Below are positions 16,639 through 25,507 of a stretch of DNA of 64,000 bases, in pieces. The stretch's first letter is position 1. The number at the start of each line of letters is the position of its first letter. The translations under genes were made by a program, and so were the position numbers. The stretch covers positions 26,631-90,630 of the forward strand of contig QGVE01000001.1 of NCBI GenBank assembly GCA_003242675.1, given 5' to 3'. Below the pieces are notes generated by a model that had not been told where the DNA came from, did no database searches, and was given only the letters and a program-made list of their open reading frames with translations. Origin of the DNA: Bacillota bacterium (GTDB lineage Bacteria; Bacillota_E; Symbiobacteriia; Symbiobacteriales; Symbiobacteriaceae).

Positions 16639-17937
16639 TCAGGTGGTGCCGTTCAGCCGCAGCACGGTCCGGACCATCACCTCGACGCCGATCGGCAGGG
16701 CCCGTTCGTCGAAATCGAAGCGGGAGTCGTGGTGCGGCGCCGCAAGCGCCGTGCCGATCAGCATGTAGGCTGCCTTGCCGCCCCGCCTCTGCACGCGGTC
16801 CATCATCCAGGCGAAGTCCTCGCTGCCCCCGAGATCCCCTGTGGGCAGGATCCGGGTGACCGCTGGCGTCTCGCTGGCGGCTTGTGCGACCACCGCCGCG
16901 AGCTCCGGGTCGCTCCGGCCGCCGGCGGCGCTGCCCATCGGCCGGATCTCCAGCTTTACGTCCCACATCGCCGCAGCGGCGCGGAGGATCCGCTCCGCCT
17001 CGGCGCGCATGTAGGCGTCGATCTCCGTAGTCTCCCCGCGCGTCTCCAGTTTCATGATGGCGTGGGCGGGGACGACGTTGCGGCCCGAGCCCGCCTGCAG
17101 GACGCCGACGTTGATCCGGGACGCGCCGCCCGAGTGGCGGGCGATCGCGTGCAGGTTGAGGGCGGCCGTGGCGCTGGCCAGCAGCGCGTTGCGGCCGGCC
17201 TCCGGGGCTGCCCCTGCGTGGGAGGGGACGCCCGTGAAGACCGCGTCCAGCTTCGAGGTGGCGAGGAAGCCGCCCGCTCCGGCGACCACGGTGCCGACCT
17301 CCTCCGCCGCGAATCCCAGATGGGCCCCCAGCAGATAGTCGACGTCGTCGCAGACGCCGGCCTCCACCATCGCCCGGGCGCCGCGGACGCCCTCCTCGGC
17401 TGGCTGGAAGAGCAGTTTGACCGTCCCGCACAGCTGATCCCGCAGCCCTGCCAGCACGGCGGCCACGCCGAGCCCGATCGCGGTGTGGCCGTCGTGCCCG
17501 CAGGCGTGCATGGCCCCGGGGTTGCGGGACGCGAACCCTTCCCGGTTGGGGCGGTGGTCCGGATCGGCGCTCTCGGTCACGTCCAGGGCATCCATGTCGA
17601 AGCGCAGGGCCGTGGTGGGCCCCTCGCCGCACCGCAGGATGCCGACGACGCCGGTGCAGCCCCCGGCCATGCGGCGGGCGATGTCCGGGTGGGCCCCCTG
17701 GGCGATGGCCCGCTCCAGGTGGCGGTCCAGCTCCGCCTGCGGCGGCAGGCCCGCCATGTGGTCCCGGCTCAGGACCTCCGGCCCGAAGCGGACCTCGTAG
17801 CCCAGCGCGGTCAGCCGCTCCACCACGAACGCGGCCGTGCGGAACTCGGTCCACCCGCTCTCGGCGTGCGCGTGCAGGTCGCGGCGGATCCGCACCAGTT
17901 CGGGAGCCAGCTGCTGGACGCGCGTGGAAAGGTCCAC
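16639..17937 (-). CDS. abgA: p-Aminobenzoyl-glutamate hydrolase subunit A-like amidohydrolase
   Basis: An M20D amidohydrolase of 432 residues closely resembling E. coli AbgA along its length: RRDLHAHAESGWTEFRTA, ALRFDMDALDVTE, the long conserved ASRNPGAMHACGHDGHTAIG, LLFQPAEEGVRGARAM and HHDSRFDFDERALPIGVE. Metal ligands in MHACGHDGH and PAEEG are intact. AbgA acts with AbgB to split p-aminobenzoyl-glutamate, a folate breakdown product; no abgB is visible here. GTG 17937 is placed exactly after TTGGAGGAGGTGTTGCCC; the TTG at 17955 is part of the ribosome site. It is first of a three-gene operon with a PepT-like peptidase and a DcuC-like permease. Confidence 0.9.
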   Translation of the reverse strand: MDLSTRVQQLAPELVRIRRDLHAHAESGWTEFRTAAFVVERLTALGYEVRFGPEVLSRDHMAGLPPQAELDRHLERAIAQGAHPDIARRMAGGCTGVVGILRCGEGPTTALRFDMDALDVTESADPDHRPNREGFASRNPGAMHACGHDGHTAIGLGVAAVLAGLRDQLCGTVKLLFQPAEEGVRGARAMVEAGVCDDVDYLLGAHLGFAAEEVGTVVAGAGGFLATSKLDAVFTGVPSHAGAAPEAGRNALLASATAALNLHAIARHSGGASRINVGVLQAGSGRNVVPAHAIMKLETRGETTEIDAYMRAEAERILRAAAAMWDVKLEIRPMGSAAGGRSDPELAAVVAQAASETPAVTRILPTGDLGGSEDFAWMMDRVQRRGGKAAYMLIGTALAAPHHDSRFDFDERALPIGVEVMVRTVLRLNGTT

Positions 17938-18017
17938 GGGCAACACCTCCTCCAACCAGGATTATCTGCGATCGCGCGCCGCTCCGGAAGCCTGTAGCGG
18001 AGCTTCGGCGCGGCTCG

Positions 18018-19031
18018 TCAGCGCACCGCCGTCTTGAAGACCCGGAAGAGCAGCCAGAGCGAAGGGGCGAGGATGAGCAGCCCGAAGGGCAGCGTCTGGA
18101 GCACGAAGCGGGCAGAGGGGCCGGCCGCGGCCGCGCCGTGGAAGGTGATGTCCGGGTACACGAGGTAGGGCCACTGCCCGAGGCCCCACCCGCTCAGCAG
18201 CAGGACCACCTGGCCCACGGCGGAGACCCGGGCCGCCCGGTAGCGGCGGGCGTAGATCGCCGCGGCCGAGACCACGGCCAGCCCGGCGCCGGCCAGGAGC
18301 AGCGGGGCGGACCGGGGCTGCGTGAGGTGCTCCCAGAGGTGGGGCATCGCCGCGGGCAGGAGCGGCAGGAGCGCGGCAGCCAGGGCCGCCAGCACCGCCC
18401 CGGACCCAAGGGCGCGGCGCCGGAAGTCCTCCTGCACCTCGCCGCGGGTCTCCACCGTCAGGAAGACGGCCGCGAGGTAGGCGCACATGGCCACGGTCAG
18501 CATCCCCATGACCAGGGCGACGGGGCTGAGCCAGGCGCGGGCCGGGTCCACCCGCACGGCCCCGCCCGGTCCCACCCGGATGCCGCCGCCGGAGACGGTC
18601 GAGGCGGCGACCCCGAGCAGAAAGGGGGTGACGGCCGACGCCCCGCCGAAGATCGGGCTCCAGAACCGCCACTGCCGCGGGTCGCCGTGCGCGCCGGCCC
18701 GGAAGGCGAAGGCCGCGCCGCGCAGGACGATGCCCACCAGGATCAGGTGGAACAGGCCGAAGAAGGCGATCCCCAGGGCGCGGTACCCGGCGGGGAAGAC
18801 CGTGAACAGGAGGACGATGACGAAGATCAGCCAGACGTGGTTGGCCTCCCAGACGGGCCCCATCGCCTGGGCGATCGCCAGCCGGTGTAGGTCGCGGCGG
18901 GGGCCCGCCGCCAGCAGGTCCCAGATGCCGCCGCCGAAGTCGGCCCCGCCCAGCACCGCGTAGGCCACCAGGGCGGCCAGCATCGCCGCCGCGGTCCCCG
19001 CGACCGGGTCCAGTACCAGCCAGGCCTTCAT
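18018..19031 (-). CDS. cydB: Cytochrome bd-type quinol oxidase subunit II
   Basis: Integral membrane subunit partnering CydA in the O2-reducing, high-affinity terminal oxidase. The 337-residue protein shows about eight membrane segments, with typical CydB features near the start (AYAVLGGADFGGGIWDLLA and GPVWEANHVWLIF). FFGLFHLILVGIVLRG follows. GGGAGGGG precedes the ATG. It lies 15 bases after cydA in the same operon. No cydDC assembly transporter genes are adjacent. An oxidase in an organism that also carries an oxygen-sensitive CODH suggests microaerophily or oxygen detoxification. Confidence 0.95.
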   Translation of the reverse strand: MKAWLVLDPVAGTAAAMLAALVAYAVLGGADFGGGIWDLLAAGPRRDLHRLAIAQAMGPVWEANHVWLIFVIVLLFTVFPAGYRALGIAFFGLFHLILVGIVLRGAAFAFRAGAHGDPRQWRFWSPIFGGASAVTPFLLGVAASTVSGGGIRVGPGGAVRVDPARAWLSPVALVMGMLTVAMCAYLAAVFLTVETRGEVQEDFRRRALGSGAVLAALAAALLPLLPAAMPHLWEHLTQPRSAPLLLAGAGLAVVSAAAIYARRYRAARVSAVGQVVLLLSGWGLGQWPYLVYPDITFHGAAAAGPSARFVLQTLPFGLLILAPSLWLLFRVFKTAVR

Positions 19032-19046
19032 GAAAGACCCCTCCCT

Positions 19047-20339
19047 TCACTCGTGCCGCAGCCGGGTGAGGATGAGGACCAGGGCTGCGGCGAGCGAGGC
19101 GTAGAGCGCCGTGAAGCCCGCCACCGACAGGGCCATGCTGCCGCCCGATGGGGTGACCGCGTCGGCCGTGAGCATCACCTTCCAGATCGTCCACGGGTGA
19201 CGGCCCGCCTCGGCTGTGATCCAGCCCGCCTCCAGGGCGAGGTACCCCAGCGGGGAGGCGAGGACCAGGAGCCACAAGAGCCGCCGGTTCCGGCTCAGCT
19301 CCGCCGGCCTTCGCCAGCGGGCCCAGGCGTAATAGAGGCCGACGAGGACCATGGCAACGCCCGCCCCGACCATGAGCTGAAAGGAGAGGTGGACCAGCGG
19401 CACGTTGGGCCACTCCGCGCGGGGAACCCGATCGAGCCCCATCACCTCCGCGTCGAACCGGCCGTAGGCCAGGTACGAGAGCAGCCCCGGCAGCTCCACG
19501 GCGAAGGGCACCGTCCGCGCCTCCGGGTCGGGGAGGCCGCCGATGAGCAGCGGCGCACGGGTGCGCGTGGCGAACAGCGCCTCCATGGCCGCCAGCTTCT
19601 CCGGCTGGTGGCGGGCGACGACCTTCGCCGAGAGGTCGCCGGTGACCGGCATGGTGATCGCCGCGAGGAGCCCCATCGCCAGGGCCATGTGCAGGGCCTT
19701 CTGCCGGAGCGGCTCGGTGCGGCCGCGCAACATCCCCCAGGCGTACACGCCGGCGACGGCGAACCCCGTGGCCGCGTAGCAGGCGACGGTGGAGTGGACC
19801 GCCATGACCGGCCAGTGGGGGTTGGTGAACACCGTCCAGGGGCTCATCGCCTCTGGCTGCGTCTGCAGGAGCTCGACCCCGACCGGGTGATGCTGCCAGG
19901 CGTTGGCCGCGGTCACCAGGAGGGAGGAGGCGGCGCCGCTCACCGCCACCGCCACGGCGGTCAGCCAGTGGGCCACGGGGTGCATCCGCTCCCGGCCGTA
20001 CAGGTAGAGACCGATGAAGATGGCCTCGGTGAAGAACGCGTACCCTTCCAGGGTGAAGGCCGGGCCGACCGTGCTGCCCGCGAAGTGCATGAACTCCGGC
20101 CAAAGGAGGCCCAGTTCGAAGGCGAGGCCGGTGCCGCTCACGGCGCCGATGGCGAAGAGCACGGCCGTGGCCCGGGCCCAGGTGCGGGCCAGGCGCTGAT
20201 AGTCCCGGTCCCGCGTGCGCAGGTGCCGGTACTCGGCTGCTGCCAGCAGGGCTGGCATGCCGACCCCGAGGGCGGCGAAGATCATGTGGAAGAACAGGGA
20301 ATAGGCCATCTGAAACCGGGCGGCATCCAAGTGCGACAC
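19047..20339 (-). CDS. cydA: Cytochrome bd-type quinol oxidase subunit I, short Q-loop type
   Basis: Haem-bearing subunit (b558, b595, d) of cytochrome bd. At 430 residues it is shorter than E. coli CydA (about 520), because the Q-loop insertion is missing, as in Bacillus and cyanide-insensitive oxidases. Landmarks: RFQMAYSLFFHMIFAALGVG with the N-terminal haem ligand histidine, GLLWPEFMHFAGSTVG, EAIFIGLYLYG and GWITAEAGRHPW. cydB follows at 15 bases. The upstream intergenic region holds a TATAAT at 20447-20452 oriented toward the next, divergent gene. Confidence 0.96.
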   Translation of the reverse strand: MSHLDAARFQMAYSLFFHMIFAALGVGMPALLAAAEYRHLRTRDRDYQRLARTWARATAVLFAIGAVSGTGLAFELGLLWPEFMHFAGSTVGPAFTLEGYAFFTEAIFIGLYLYGRERMHPVAHWLTAVAVAVSGAASSLLVTAANAWQHHPVGVELLQTQPEAMSPWTVFTNPHWPVMAVHSTVACYAATGFAVAGVYAWGMLRGRTEPLRQKALHMALAMGLLAAITMPVTGDLSAKVVARHQPEKLAAMEALFATRTRAPLLIGGLPDPEARTVPFAVELPGLLSYLAYGRFDAEVMGLDRVPRAEWPNVPLVHLSFQLMVGAGVAMVLVGLYYAWARWRRPAELSRNRRLLWLLVLASPLGYLALEAGWITAEAGRHPWTIWKVMLTADAVTPSGGSMALSVAGFTALYASLAAALVLILTRLRHE

Positions 20340-20472
20340 GCGGGCACCCCCCCGACGCGGAGTTGCGCGAATGGCAGGCCGGCCACCATCTGCCGCCGGG
20401 CCTGGACCGATCCGGGGTTGCTCAGGGGCGGCAACTTATGCGACAATATAATGGAATTAGGGGGTGGCAAAC

Positions 20473-20739
20473 ATGAAGGAGCAGGTCACCCGCACCGAGG
20501 TGTACAGCCCGTCGGGGCGGCTTTACTACATCGACGTGTCCGATGCGGGCTACGTGTGCGTCTACGACGCGAGCGGCCGCCGGATGCTGCGCGTGACCCT
20601 GAAGGGAATCAGCGCGAAGGCGATGGTCAGGCGGATCCGTGAAAACATCGAGAGCGGCGCCCCGGCCTACCTGGCCGGCTGGCCCCCGAAGGACGTCGAC
20701 CGGATCCTGACCGAGTACGCCATCGCCTGCGAACGATAG
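20473..20739 (+). CDS. Small conserved-looking hypothetical protein
   Basis: An 88-residue soluble protein that I do not recognise. The N-terminal half looks like beta strands (VTRTEVYSPSGRLYYIDVSD, YVCVYDASGRRMLRV); the C-terminal half is helical and basic (AKAMVRRIRENIESG) with a terminal VDRILTEYAIACER. ATG 20473 has GGGGGTGG five bases upstream, so it is preferred over the in-frame GTG at 20464. A TATAAT lies 20 bases before it without a clear -35 box. It is divergent from cydAB, and a perfect GC hairpin follows. Confidence 0.65.
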   Translation: MKEQVTRTEVYSPSGRLYYIDVSDAGYVCVYDASGRRMLRVTLKGISAKAMVRRIRENIESGAPAYLAGWPPKDVDRILTEYAIACER

Positions 20740-20765
20740 CGAACATCCATCGACGGGTGCCCCGC

Positions 20766-20790
20766 GGCGCCGCCGCCGCCGGCGGCGCCC
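20766..20790 (+). terminator. Hairpin terminator
   Basis: GGCGCCGCC and GGCGGCGCC form a perfect 9-bp stem around a six-base loop, followed by CTTGT, 26 bases after the small hypothetical gene. Confidence 0.6.
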
Positions 20791-20893
20791 TTGTCGCGCC
20801 TGGGCAAGGCCTTGTCCCTGAGCGCGGCGCTCTTTCCCGCAAGTTTGCCCGCAAAGGGGGCGCGCGATTCTGCGGAGCGCGGCGAGGCCCTCC

Positions 20894-20922
20894 TTGCCAA
20901 ACAATCCCCCGTTCGGTACAAT
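20894..20922 (+). promoter_or_regulatory. Sigma-A-type promoter of ndk
   Basis: TTGCCA at 20894-20899 and TACAAT at 20917-20922 with an ideal 17-base spacer, 55 bases before the ndk start. Confidence 0.75.
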
Positions 20923-20977
20923 CACTTCGGCAACTTTTGGGTGGGCGTGCCACGCCACGAAAGGGGATTTTGCACGC

Positions 20978-21430
20978 ATGGAACGCAGCTTTGTCATGGT
21001 CAAGCCCGATGGCGTCCAGCGGGGCCTGGTGGGGGAGGTCATCAGCCGGCTTGAGAGGCGCGGTCTGAAGCTCGTCGCGGCCAAGTTGATGCGGGTCTCG
21101 CGGGAGCTTGCGGAAGCGCACTATGCCCACCTGAAGGACCGGCCCTTCTTCCCGAGCCTCGTGGAGTTCATCACGTCCGGCCCCGTCATGGCGATGGTCT
21201 GGGAGGGGCCCAACGCCATCTCCATCATCCGCAAGACCATGGGGGCCACCAACCCGGCGGACGCCGAACCCGGCACCATCCGCGCCGACTTCGCCTGCGA
21301 TGTGGCGTACAACGTGGTCCACGGCTCCGACAGCCCCGAAAGCGCCGAGCGGGAGATCCGGCTTTGGTTCGGCGAGGTGGAGCCCTCCTACAGCCGCTCG
21401 ATCGATCGGTGGGTCTTCCCCGAGGGCTAG
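20978..21430 (+). CDS. ndk: Nucleoside diphosphate kinase
   Basis: Transfers the gamma phosphate of ATP to nucleoside diphosphates through a phosphohistidine, balancing NTP and dNTP pools. The 150-residue length is typical. [20 protein letters not shown] opens the protein; [32 protein letters not shown] and NVVHGSDS, with the active-site histidine near residue 114, follow in order. ATG 20978 is chosen because it gives the family N terminus; the longer frame from 20894 overlaps the promoter. The gene is monocistronic, between its own promoter and a perfect terminator. Confidence 0.97.
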   Translation: MERSFVMVKPDGVQRGLVGEVISRLERRGLKLVAAKLMRVSRELAEAHYAHLKDRPFFPSLVEFITSGPVMAMVWEGPNAISIIRKTMGATNPADAEPGTIRADFACDVAYNVVHGSDSPESAEREIRLWFGEVEPSYSRSIDRWVFPEG

Positions 21431-21451
21431 TGGTTTCCGTGTGCGCGCGAA

Positions 21452-21480
21452 GGCGCTGGTGACCGCCGGTCACCAGCGCC
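21452..21480. terminator. Perfect bidirectional terminator between ndk and LysM gene
   Basis: GGCGCTGGTGACC and GGTCACCAGCGCC are exact 13-bp inverted copies with a three-base GCC loop, between convergent genes. Confidence 0.85.
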
Positions 21481-21508
21481 ACATGCTATGTCTCGCACAG
21501 GGGTGGCG

Positions 21509-22297
21509 TCAGACATCGCCCTTCTGGGCCCGCCGGCCGGGGATGATGAGCACCTGGCCGGGAGTGAGCTGGTACGGCTCCGTCAGCCGGTTGGCCTTGG
21601 CGATGGCCCCGGGCGACGTGCCGAACTTGCGGGCCAGCCGCCACAGGCTGTCGCCGCGCCGCACGGTGTAGACCGTCTGGGTCTCCCGGGGCAGGAGCGA
21701 GCAGGGGACGTAGACGTCCACCCAGCCCTCTTTGGTCGCCGCCACCAACTCGCCCGAGGGGGTGGGCCTGGCGGACACCAGGCCGCCCACGTACACGCGG
21801 CCCAGCTCCTCCAGCCGGCTCTCCCTTCCCACAGCCATGACCTGGTAGAGGTAGATGGTCTGCGCACCCGAGGCGCCGGCGACGACCTCGGCCCGGCCGT
21901 CGTCGTTGACGTCGTCCAGGCTGAGGGAGCGGAAGTAGGCGTTGGGGTAGAGTAGGGTCTGACAGAGTGCGACCAGCCCGCTGGGGGTGAGCGCATACAA
22001 GAGGACGTTGTCCCGGGTGCCCACCGCCACGGTGCCGGGCCCGCTCGGGTCCACCTGGCCGACGGCCAGGGAGAGCGCGTCCCTGGGCAGGGCGGCCTCC
22101 GCCTGCAGGGCGTAGGTGTCGCCCGTCCAGCGGTAAACCTTGAGCTCGCGGCCGGCGCAGGCGACGATTTCGGGCGCTCCGTCGAGATCGACGTCCCCGG
22201 TGGCCACCATGAGCAGCCGCCCGAGGCCGCCGCCGCGCCACCGCCGGTGGTACTGCTGTTCCCTTCCTCCTTCGCTGTGTGGTCCGTGCTCCGTCAT
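21509..22297 (-). CDS. FG-GAP/VCBS-like repeat protein with C-terminal LysM domain
   Basis: A 262-residue protein with two parts. Residues about 30-200 contain beta-propeller-like repeats with calcium-loop style motifs (ATGDVDLDGAPEIV and LDDVNDDGRAEVVAG), as in FG-GAP/VCBS repeats. The C-terminal 50 residues are a LysM peptidoglycan-binding domain (YTVRRGDSLWRLARKFG, IAKANRLTEPYQLTPGQVLIIP). No signal peptide is evident at the N terminus, which is His/Gly/Arg-rich, so export may be non-classical or the protein may work in spore-coat assembly, where LysM proteins lacking signals occur (SafA, for example). ATG 22297 follows GAGGTGGGG. Confidence 0.8.
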   Translation of the reverse strand: MTEHGPHSEGGREQQYHRRWRGGGLGRLLMVATGDVDLDGAPEIVACAGRELKVYRWTGDTYALQAEAALPRDALSLAVGQVDPSGPGTVAVGTRDNVLLYALTPSGLVALCQTLLYPNAYFRSLSLDDVNDDGRAEVVAGASGAQTIYLYQVMAVGRESRLEELGRVYVGGLVSARPTPSGELVAATKEGWVDVYVPCSLLPRETQTVYTVRRGDSLWRLARKFGTSPGAIAKANRLTEPYQLTPGQVLIIPGRRAQKGDV

Positions 22298-22392
22298 CCG
22301 AGCCCCACCTCGCAAGAGCATCCGTCGGGGCTCACGGATGTTTCAGCCCCTGTAAGCCCAGCTTATGTCACCAGAAAGGTGGGTGTGCCCAA

Positions 22393-23187
22393 ATGACGCA
22401 GAAGAAGGTTCGCCTGGCGATCATCGGCGGCACCGGGGTCTACGATCCGCGCATCCTCGAGAACATCCGGGAGGAGGTCATCACCACCCCCTACGGGCAG
22501 GCGAAGGTGCGCATCGGCACCTACCAGGGGGAGGAGGTGGCCTTCATGGCCCGGCACGGGGTCGATCACTCGGTCCCGCCGCACCTGATCAACTACCGCG
22601 CCAACATCTACGCCCTGAAGATGCTGGGCGTGGAGCGGGTCATCGCCACCACCGCCGTGGGCTCGTGCAACCGGAACATGAAGCCCGGCGACTTCGTCGT
22701 GGTGGACCAGTTCCTGGACTTCACCAAGGGCCGTGCCTCCACGTTCTTCGAGGGCGGTGAGGCCGGGGTGGTGCACACCGACGTCACCGAGCCCTACTGC
22801 CCCGAGCTGCGCCGTGTGCTCATCGCCGCGGCGCAGGAGGTGGGCGTCACGGCGCACCCGACGGGCACCTATGTCTGCACGGAGGGCCCGCGCTTTGAGA
22901 CCGCGGCGGAGATCCGCATGTTCGCCCAGCTCGGGGGCGACGTGGTCGGCATGACCAACGTGCCGGAGTGCGTCCTCGCCCGGGAGGCCGGGATCTGCTA
23001 CGCGACGGTCTCCATGGTGACCAACTTCGGCGCGGGCATCTCGCCGAATCCCCTGACCCACGAGGAGGTCCTCGAGGTCATGGCCGCCAACGGCGAGAAC
23101 CTGAAGAAGCTGCTCTTCGCCGCGCTGCGGCAGATTCCCGCGGAGCGGGGGTGCGCCTGCGGCAAGAACACGGCCCTGAAGGTGTAG
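22393..23187 (+). CDS. mtnP: S-methyl-5'-thioadenosine phosphorylase
   Basis: Phosphorolyses methylthioadenosine (a SAM by-product of polyamine synthesis) to adenine and methylthioribose-1-phosphate. Its 264 residues carry LAIIGGTGVYDP with the phosphate-binding GGTG, FMARHGVDHSVPPHLINYRA (the RHG phosphate site), TAVGSCN, GTYVCTEGPRFETAAEIRMF and VVGMTNVPE. The C-terminal cysteine pair CACGK is noteworthy; similar tails occur in thermophilic MTAPs. ATG 22393 is preceded by AAAGGTGGG. It is followed after 12 bases by ahcY, so SAM by-product salvage genes are clustered. Confidence 0.95.
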   Translation: MTQKKVRLAIIGGTGVYDPRILENIREEVITTPYGQAKVRIGTYQGEEVAFMARHGVDHSVPPHLINYRANIYALKMLGVERVIATTAVGSCNRNMKPGDFVVVDQFLDFTKGRASTFFEGGEAGVVHTDVTEPYCPELRRVLIAAAQEVGVTAHPTGTYVCTEGPRFETAAEIRMFAQLGGDVVGMTNVPECVLAREAGICYATVSMVTNFGAGISPNPLTHEEVLEVMAANGENLKKLLFAALRQIPAERGCACGKNTALKV

Positions 23188-23199
23188 GAGGTGACCGGC

Positions 23200-24465
23200 G
23201 TGCCCAGCAAGGTATCGGCCTCGACCCTGCGGGATCCCGCCCTGGCGCCGAGCGGGCACCAGAAGATCGACTGGGTGAGGGCGCACATGCCGATCCTGAA
23301 CCAGCTGGAGCGGGAGCTCGGGGAGAAGAAGCCGCTGGCCGGGCAGCGGGTGGCGATGTCGATCCACCTGGAGGCGAAGACCGCCTACATGGCCCTCGTC
23401 TTCGCCGCCGCCGGCGCGGAGGTGTTCCTGACCGGCTCGAACCCGCTCTCCACCCAGGACGACGTGGCGGCCGCCGTGGCGGAGCGGGGCGTGACCGTGC
23501 ACGCCTGGCGCGGCGCGACGCCCGCGGAGTACAGGGAGCACCTGATCCGCACCCTGGAGGCGGCGCGGCCCACCCTGCTGCTGGATGACGGCGGCGACCT
23601 CACCCATCTCCTGCACACCAGCCACGCGGACCTGGCCGCCGACCTGATCGGCGGCTCGGAGGAGACCTCCACCGGCGTCCAGCGGCTCCGGGCCATGGAG
23701 GCCGAGGGCGTGCTCCGCTTCCCCATGGTGGCGGTCAACAACGCGCGCATGAAGCACCTGTTCGACAACCGCTACGGCACCGGCCAGTCCACCCTGGAGT
23801 CGATCATGCGGAACACCAACCTCTCCATCGCCGGCAAGCGGGTCGTGGTGGCCGGCTACGGCTGGTGCGGCAAGGGCGTGGCGATGCGGGCCAGGGGTCT
23901 CGGCGCCCGGGTGATCGTCTGCGAGGTCGACCCCGTCCGGGCCAACGAGGCCCTCATGGACGGCTTCGAGGTCATGCCGATGGCGCGGGCCGCGGCCCTG
24001 GGCGACATCTTCATCACCGTCACCGGCTGCGAGAAGGTGATCCGCGGCGAGCACTTCGCGGTGATGCGCGACGGCGCCATCCTGGCCAACGCGGGCCACT
24101 TCGACGTCGAGATCTGGAAGCCCGACCTGGAGGCGTTCGGCGGCAAGCCCGTGCGCGTGCGGCCCAACGTGGACCAGTACACGGCGCCGGACGGCCGCAG
24201 GCTCTACCTCATCGGCGAGGGGCGGCTGGCCAACCTGGCCGCGGGCGACGGCCATCCGGCGGAGGTCATGGACCTCTCCTTCGGGGTGCAGATCCTCACC
24301 CACCTCTGGCTCGTGGAAAACCGCGGCAAGCTGCCGAACCGCGTGATCCCGGTGCCGGCGGAGATCGACACGCGCGTCGCCGAGGCGCGGCTCAGGGCCC
24401 TGGGCGTCGAGATCGACCGGCTGACCCCGGAGCAGGAGCGCTACATCCGCTCGTGGCAGGTGTAG
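23200..24465 (+). CDS. ahcY: S-adenosylhomocysteine hydrolase
   Basis: Splits S-adenosylhomocysteine, the product of methyl transfer, into adenosine and homocysteine using bound NAD. Its 421 residues are typical of the shorter thermophilic bacterial/archaeal form. Motifs: AGQRVAMSIHLEAKTA, ETSTGVQRL, NNARMKHLFDNRYGTGQS (catalytic Lys/Asp segment), the NAD site VVAGYGWCGKGVAMRARGLG near residue 215, HFDVEIW and the C-terminal region with RLTPEQERYI. GTG 23200 sits after TAGGAGGTGACCGGC; the GTG at 23191 lies within that site. It forms an operon with mtnP and the following TIM-barrel gene. Confidence 0.96.
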   Translation: MPSKVSASTLRDPALAPSGHQKIDWVRAHMPILNQLERELGEKKPLAGQRVAMSIHLEAKTAYMALVFAAAGAEVFLTGSNPLSTQDDVAAAVAERGVTVHAWRGATPAEYREHLIRTLEAARPTLLLDDGGDLTHLLHTSHADLAADLIGGSEETSTGVQRLRAMEAEGVLRFPMVAVNNARMKHLFDNRYGTGQSTLESIMRNTNLSIAGKRVVVAGYGWCGKGVAMRARGLGARVIVCEVDPVRANEALMDGFEVMPMARAAALGDIFITVTGCEKVIRGEHFAVMRDGAILANAGHFDVEIWKPDLEAFGGKPVRVRPNVDQYTAPDGRRLYLIGEGRLANLAAGDGHPAEVMDLSFGVQILTHLWLVENRGKLPNRVIPVPAEIDTRVAEARLRALGVEIDRLTPEQERYIRSWQV

Positions 24466-24468
24466 CCC

Positions 24469-25404
24469 ATGGCCCAGCTGTTCGTTCCCCTGCACGGCGC
24501 TTTCGGCCGCGTCGCCGGATCCGGCGTGAACACCTACGGCGAGTCCCTGGAGCGCCCCCACTGGGAGGGGGCCGAGATCGGCCTCTGCGACGCCTTCCCC
24601 GACGTGCTCGGGGCCGTGGCGGAAGCAGAGTACTACGAGTGGGTGATCGGCGTCCACCACCCGACGCACCGGGAGGGCGGGCCCGCCTGGTGCCGCTTCC
24701 TCGACCCGGACCGGTCCGTGCGCACCGAGGCGCTGGAGATCGCCTGGACCGCGGCCCAGGCCGCGCACCGGCTGGGCGCGCGGTACATCCTGTTCCACTT
24801 CCCCTGGCCCGCCCTGCAGATGCCGGGGGTGGACTACGCCGCCCTCGGCTGGGAGTTCCGGGACGCGGAGCCGGTCCCGTGGGACGCGTGGCCGCGGGAG
24901 GCGGAGCTGTACGACTGGAGCCGCCGCTGCTTTGACCGGCTGGCCGAGCTGCAGGAGCGGGAGCGCATCCGGGTCGTCCTCGAGATCGACGGGCCCAACC
25001 CCTACTTCTTCGACGACGACCTTTACGGCCGGCTGTTCGAGGAGTTTCCGGAGCTCTCCCTCTGCATCGACACCGGCCGGCTCGGGCTGCTGGCCCGGAC
25101 CCACGGGCAGGACCCGGTCGCGCTGGCGGCCCGCTGGCTGCCGTGGGCCCGCCACCTGCACCTGCACACCTCGCTCTGGGACGAGCAGGGCCGGTTCCGG
25201 AGCCACGTGCCCACCAGCGGGCGCCACACCCGAAACCTCTGGCCGGCTGTGACCCCTGCGGCCGACATCGCCCGGATGGTCGTGGAGGCGCATCCCCGGG
25301 CGGTCGTCGTCCTGGAGCACGACCCCGGGGCGGTGTCCCCCGAGGAGCTGGAAGCCTGCCATGAATGGGCGGCGGCCCTCGCCGGCCGGAGCCCGGCCCG
25401 CTGA
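24469..25404 (+). CDS. Xylose-isomerase-like TIM-barrel protein (sugar phosphate isomerase/epimerase or AP endonuclease-2 family)
   Basis: A 311-residue protein with the layout of the AP endonuclease family 2 / sugar isomerase TIM barrels: metal-ligand-like acidic and histidine positions in GVHHPTHREG, YILFHFPWP, VVLEIDGPNPY, LCIDTGRLGLLAR, HLHLHTS and VVLEHDPG. It starts 3 bases after ahcY, so it is co-transcribed with the SAM-salvage genes. The substrate is not evident. A role in processing ribose or thio-sugar products is suggested only by the neighbourhood. Confidence 0.75.
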   Translation: MAQLFVPLHGAFGRVAGSGVNTYGESLERPHWEGAEIGLCDAFPDVLGAVAEAEYYEWVIGVHHPTHREGGPAWCRFLDPDRSVRTEALEIAWTAAQAAHRLGARYILFHFPWPALQMPGVDYAALGWEFRDAEPVPWDAWPREAELYDWSRRCFDRLAELQERERIRVVLEIDGPNPYFFDDDLYGRLFEEFPELSLCIDTGRLGLLARTHGQDPVALAARWLPWARHLHLHTSLWDEQGRFRSHVPTSGRHTRNLWPAVTPAADIARMVVEAHPRAVVVLEHDPGAVSPEELEACHEWAAALAGRSPAR

Positions 25405-25507
25405 CCCATCCCCCCGATCGCGCTCTTCCGGCGCCTGCCGATAGACCTTTAGTGCCATTTGCAGCGGCCGGGTCTGTTGGTAACGTCAATTGCGGGGGGG
25501 ATTGAGG

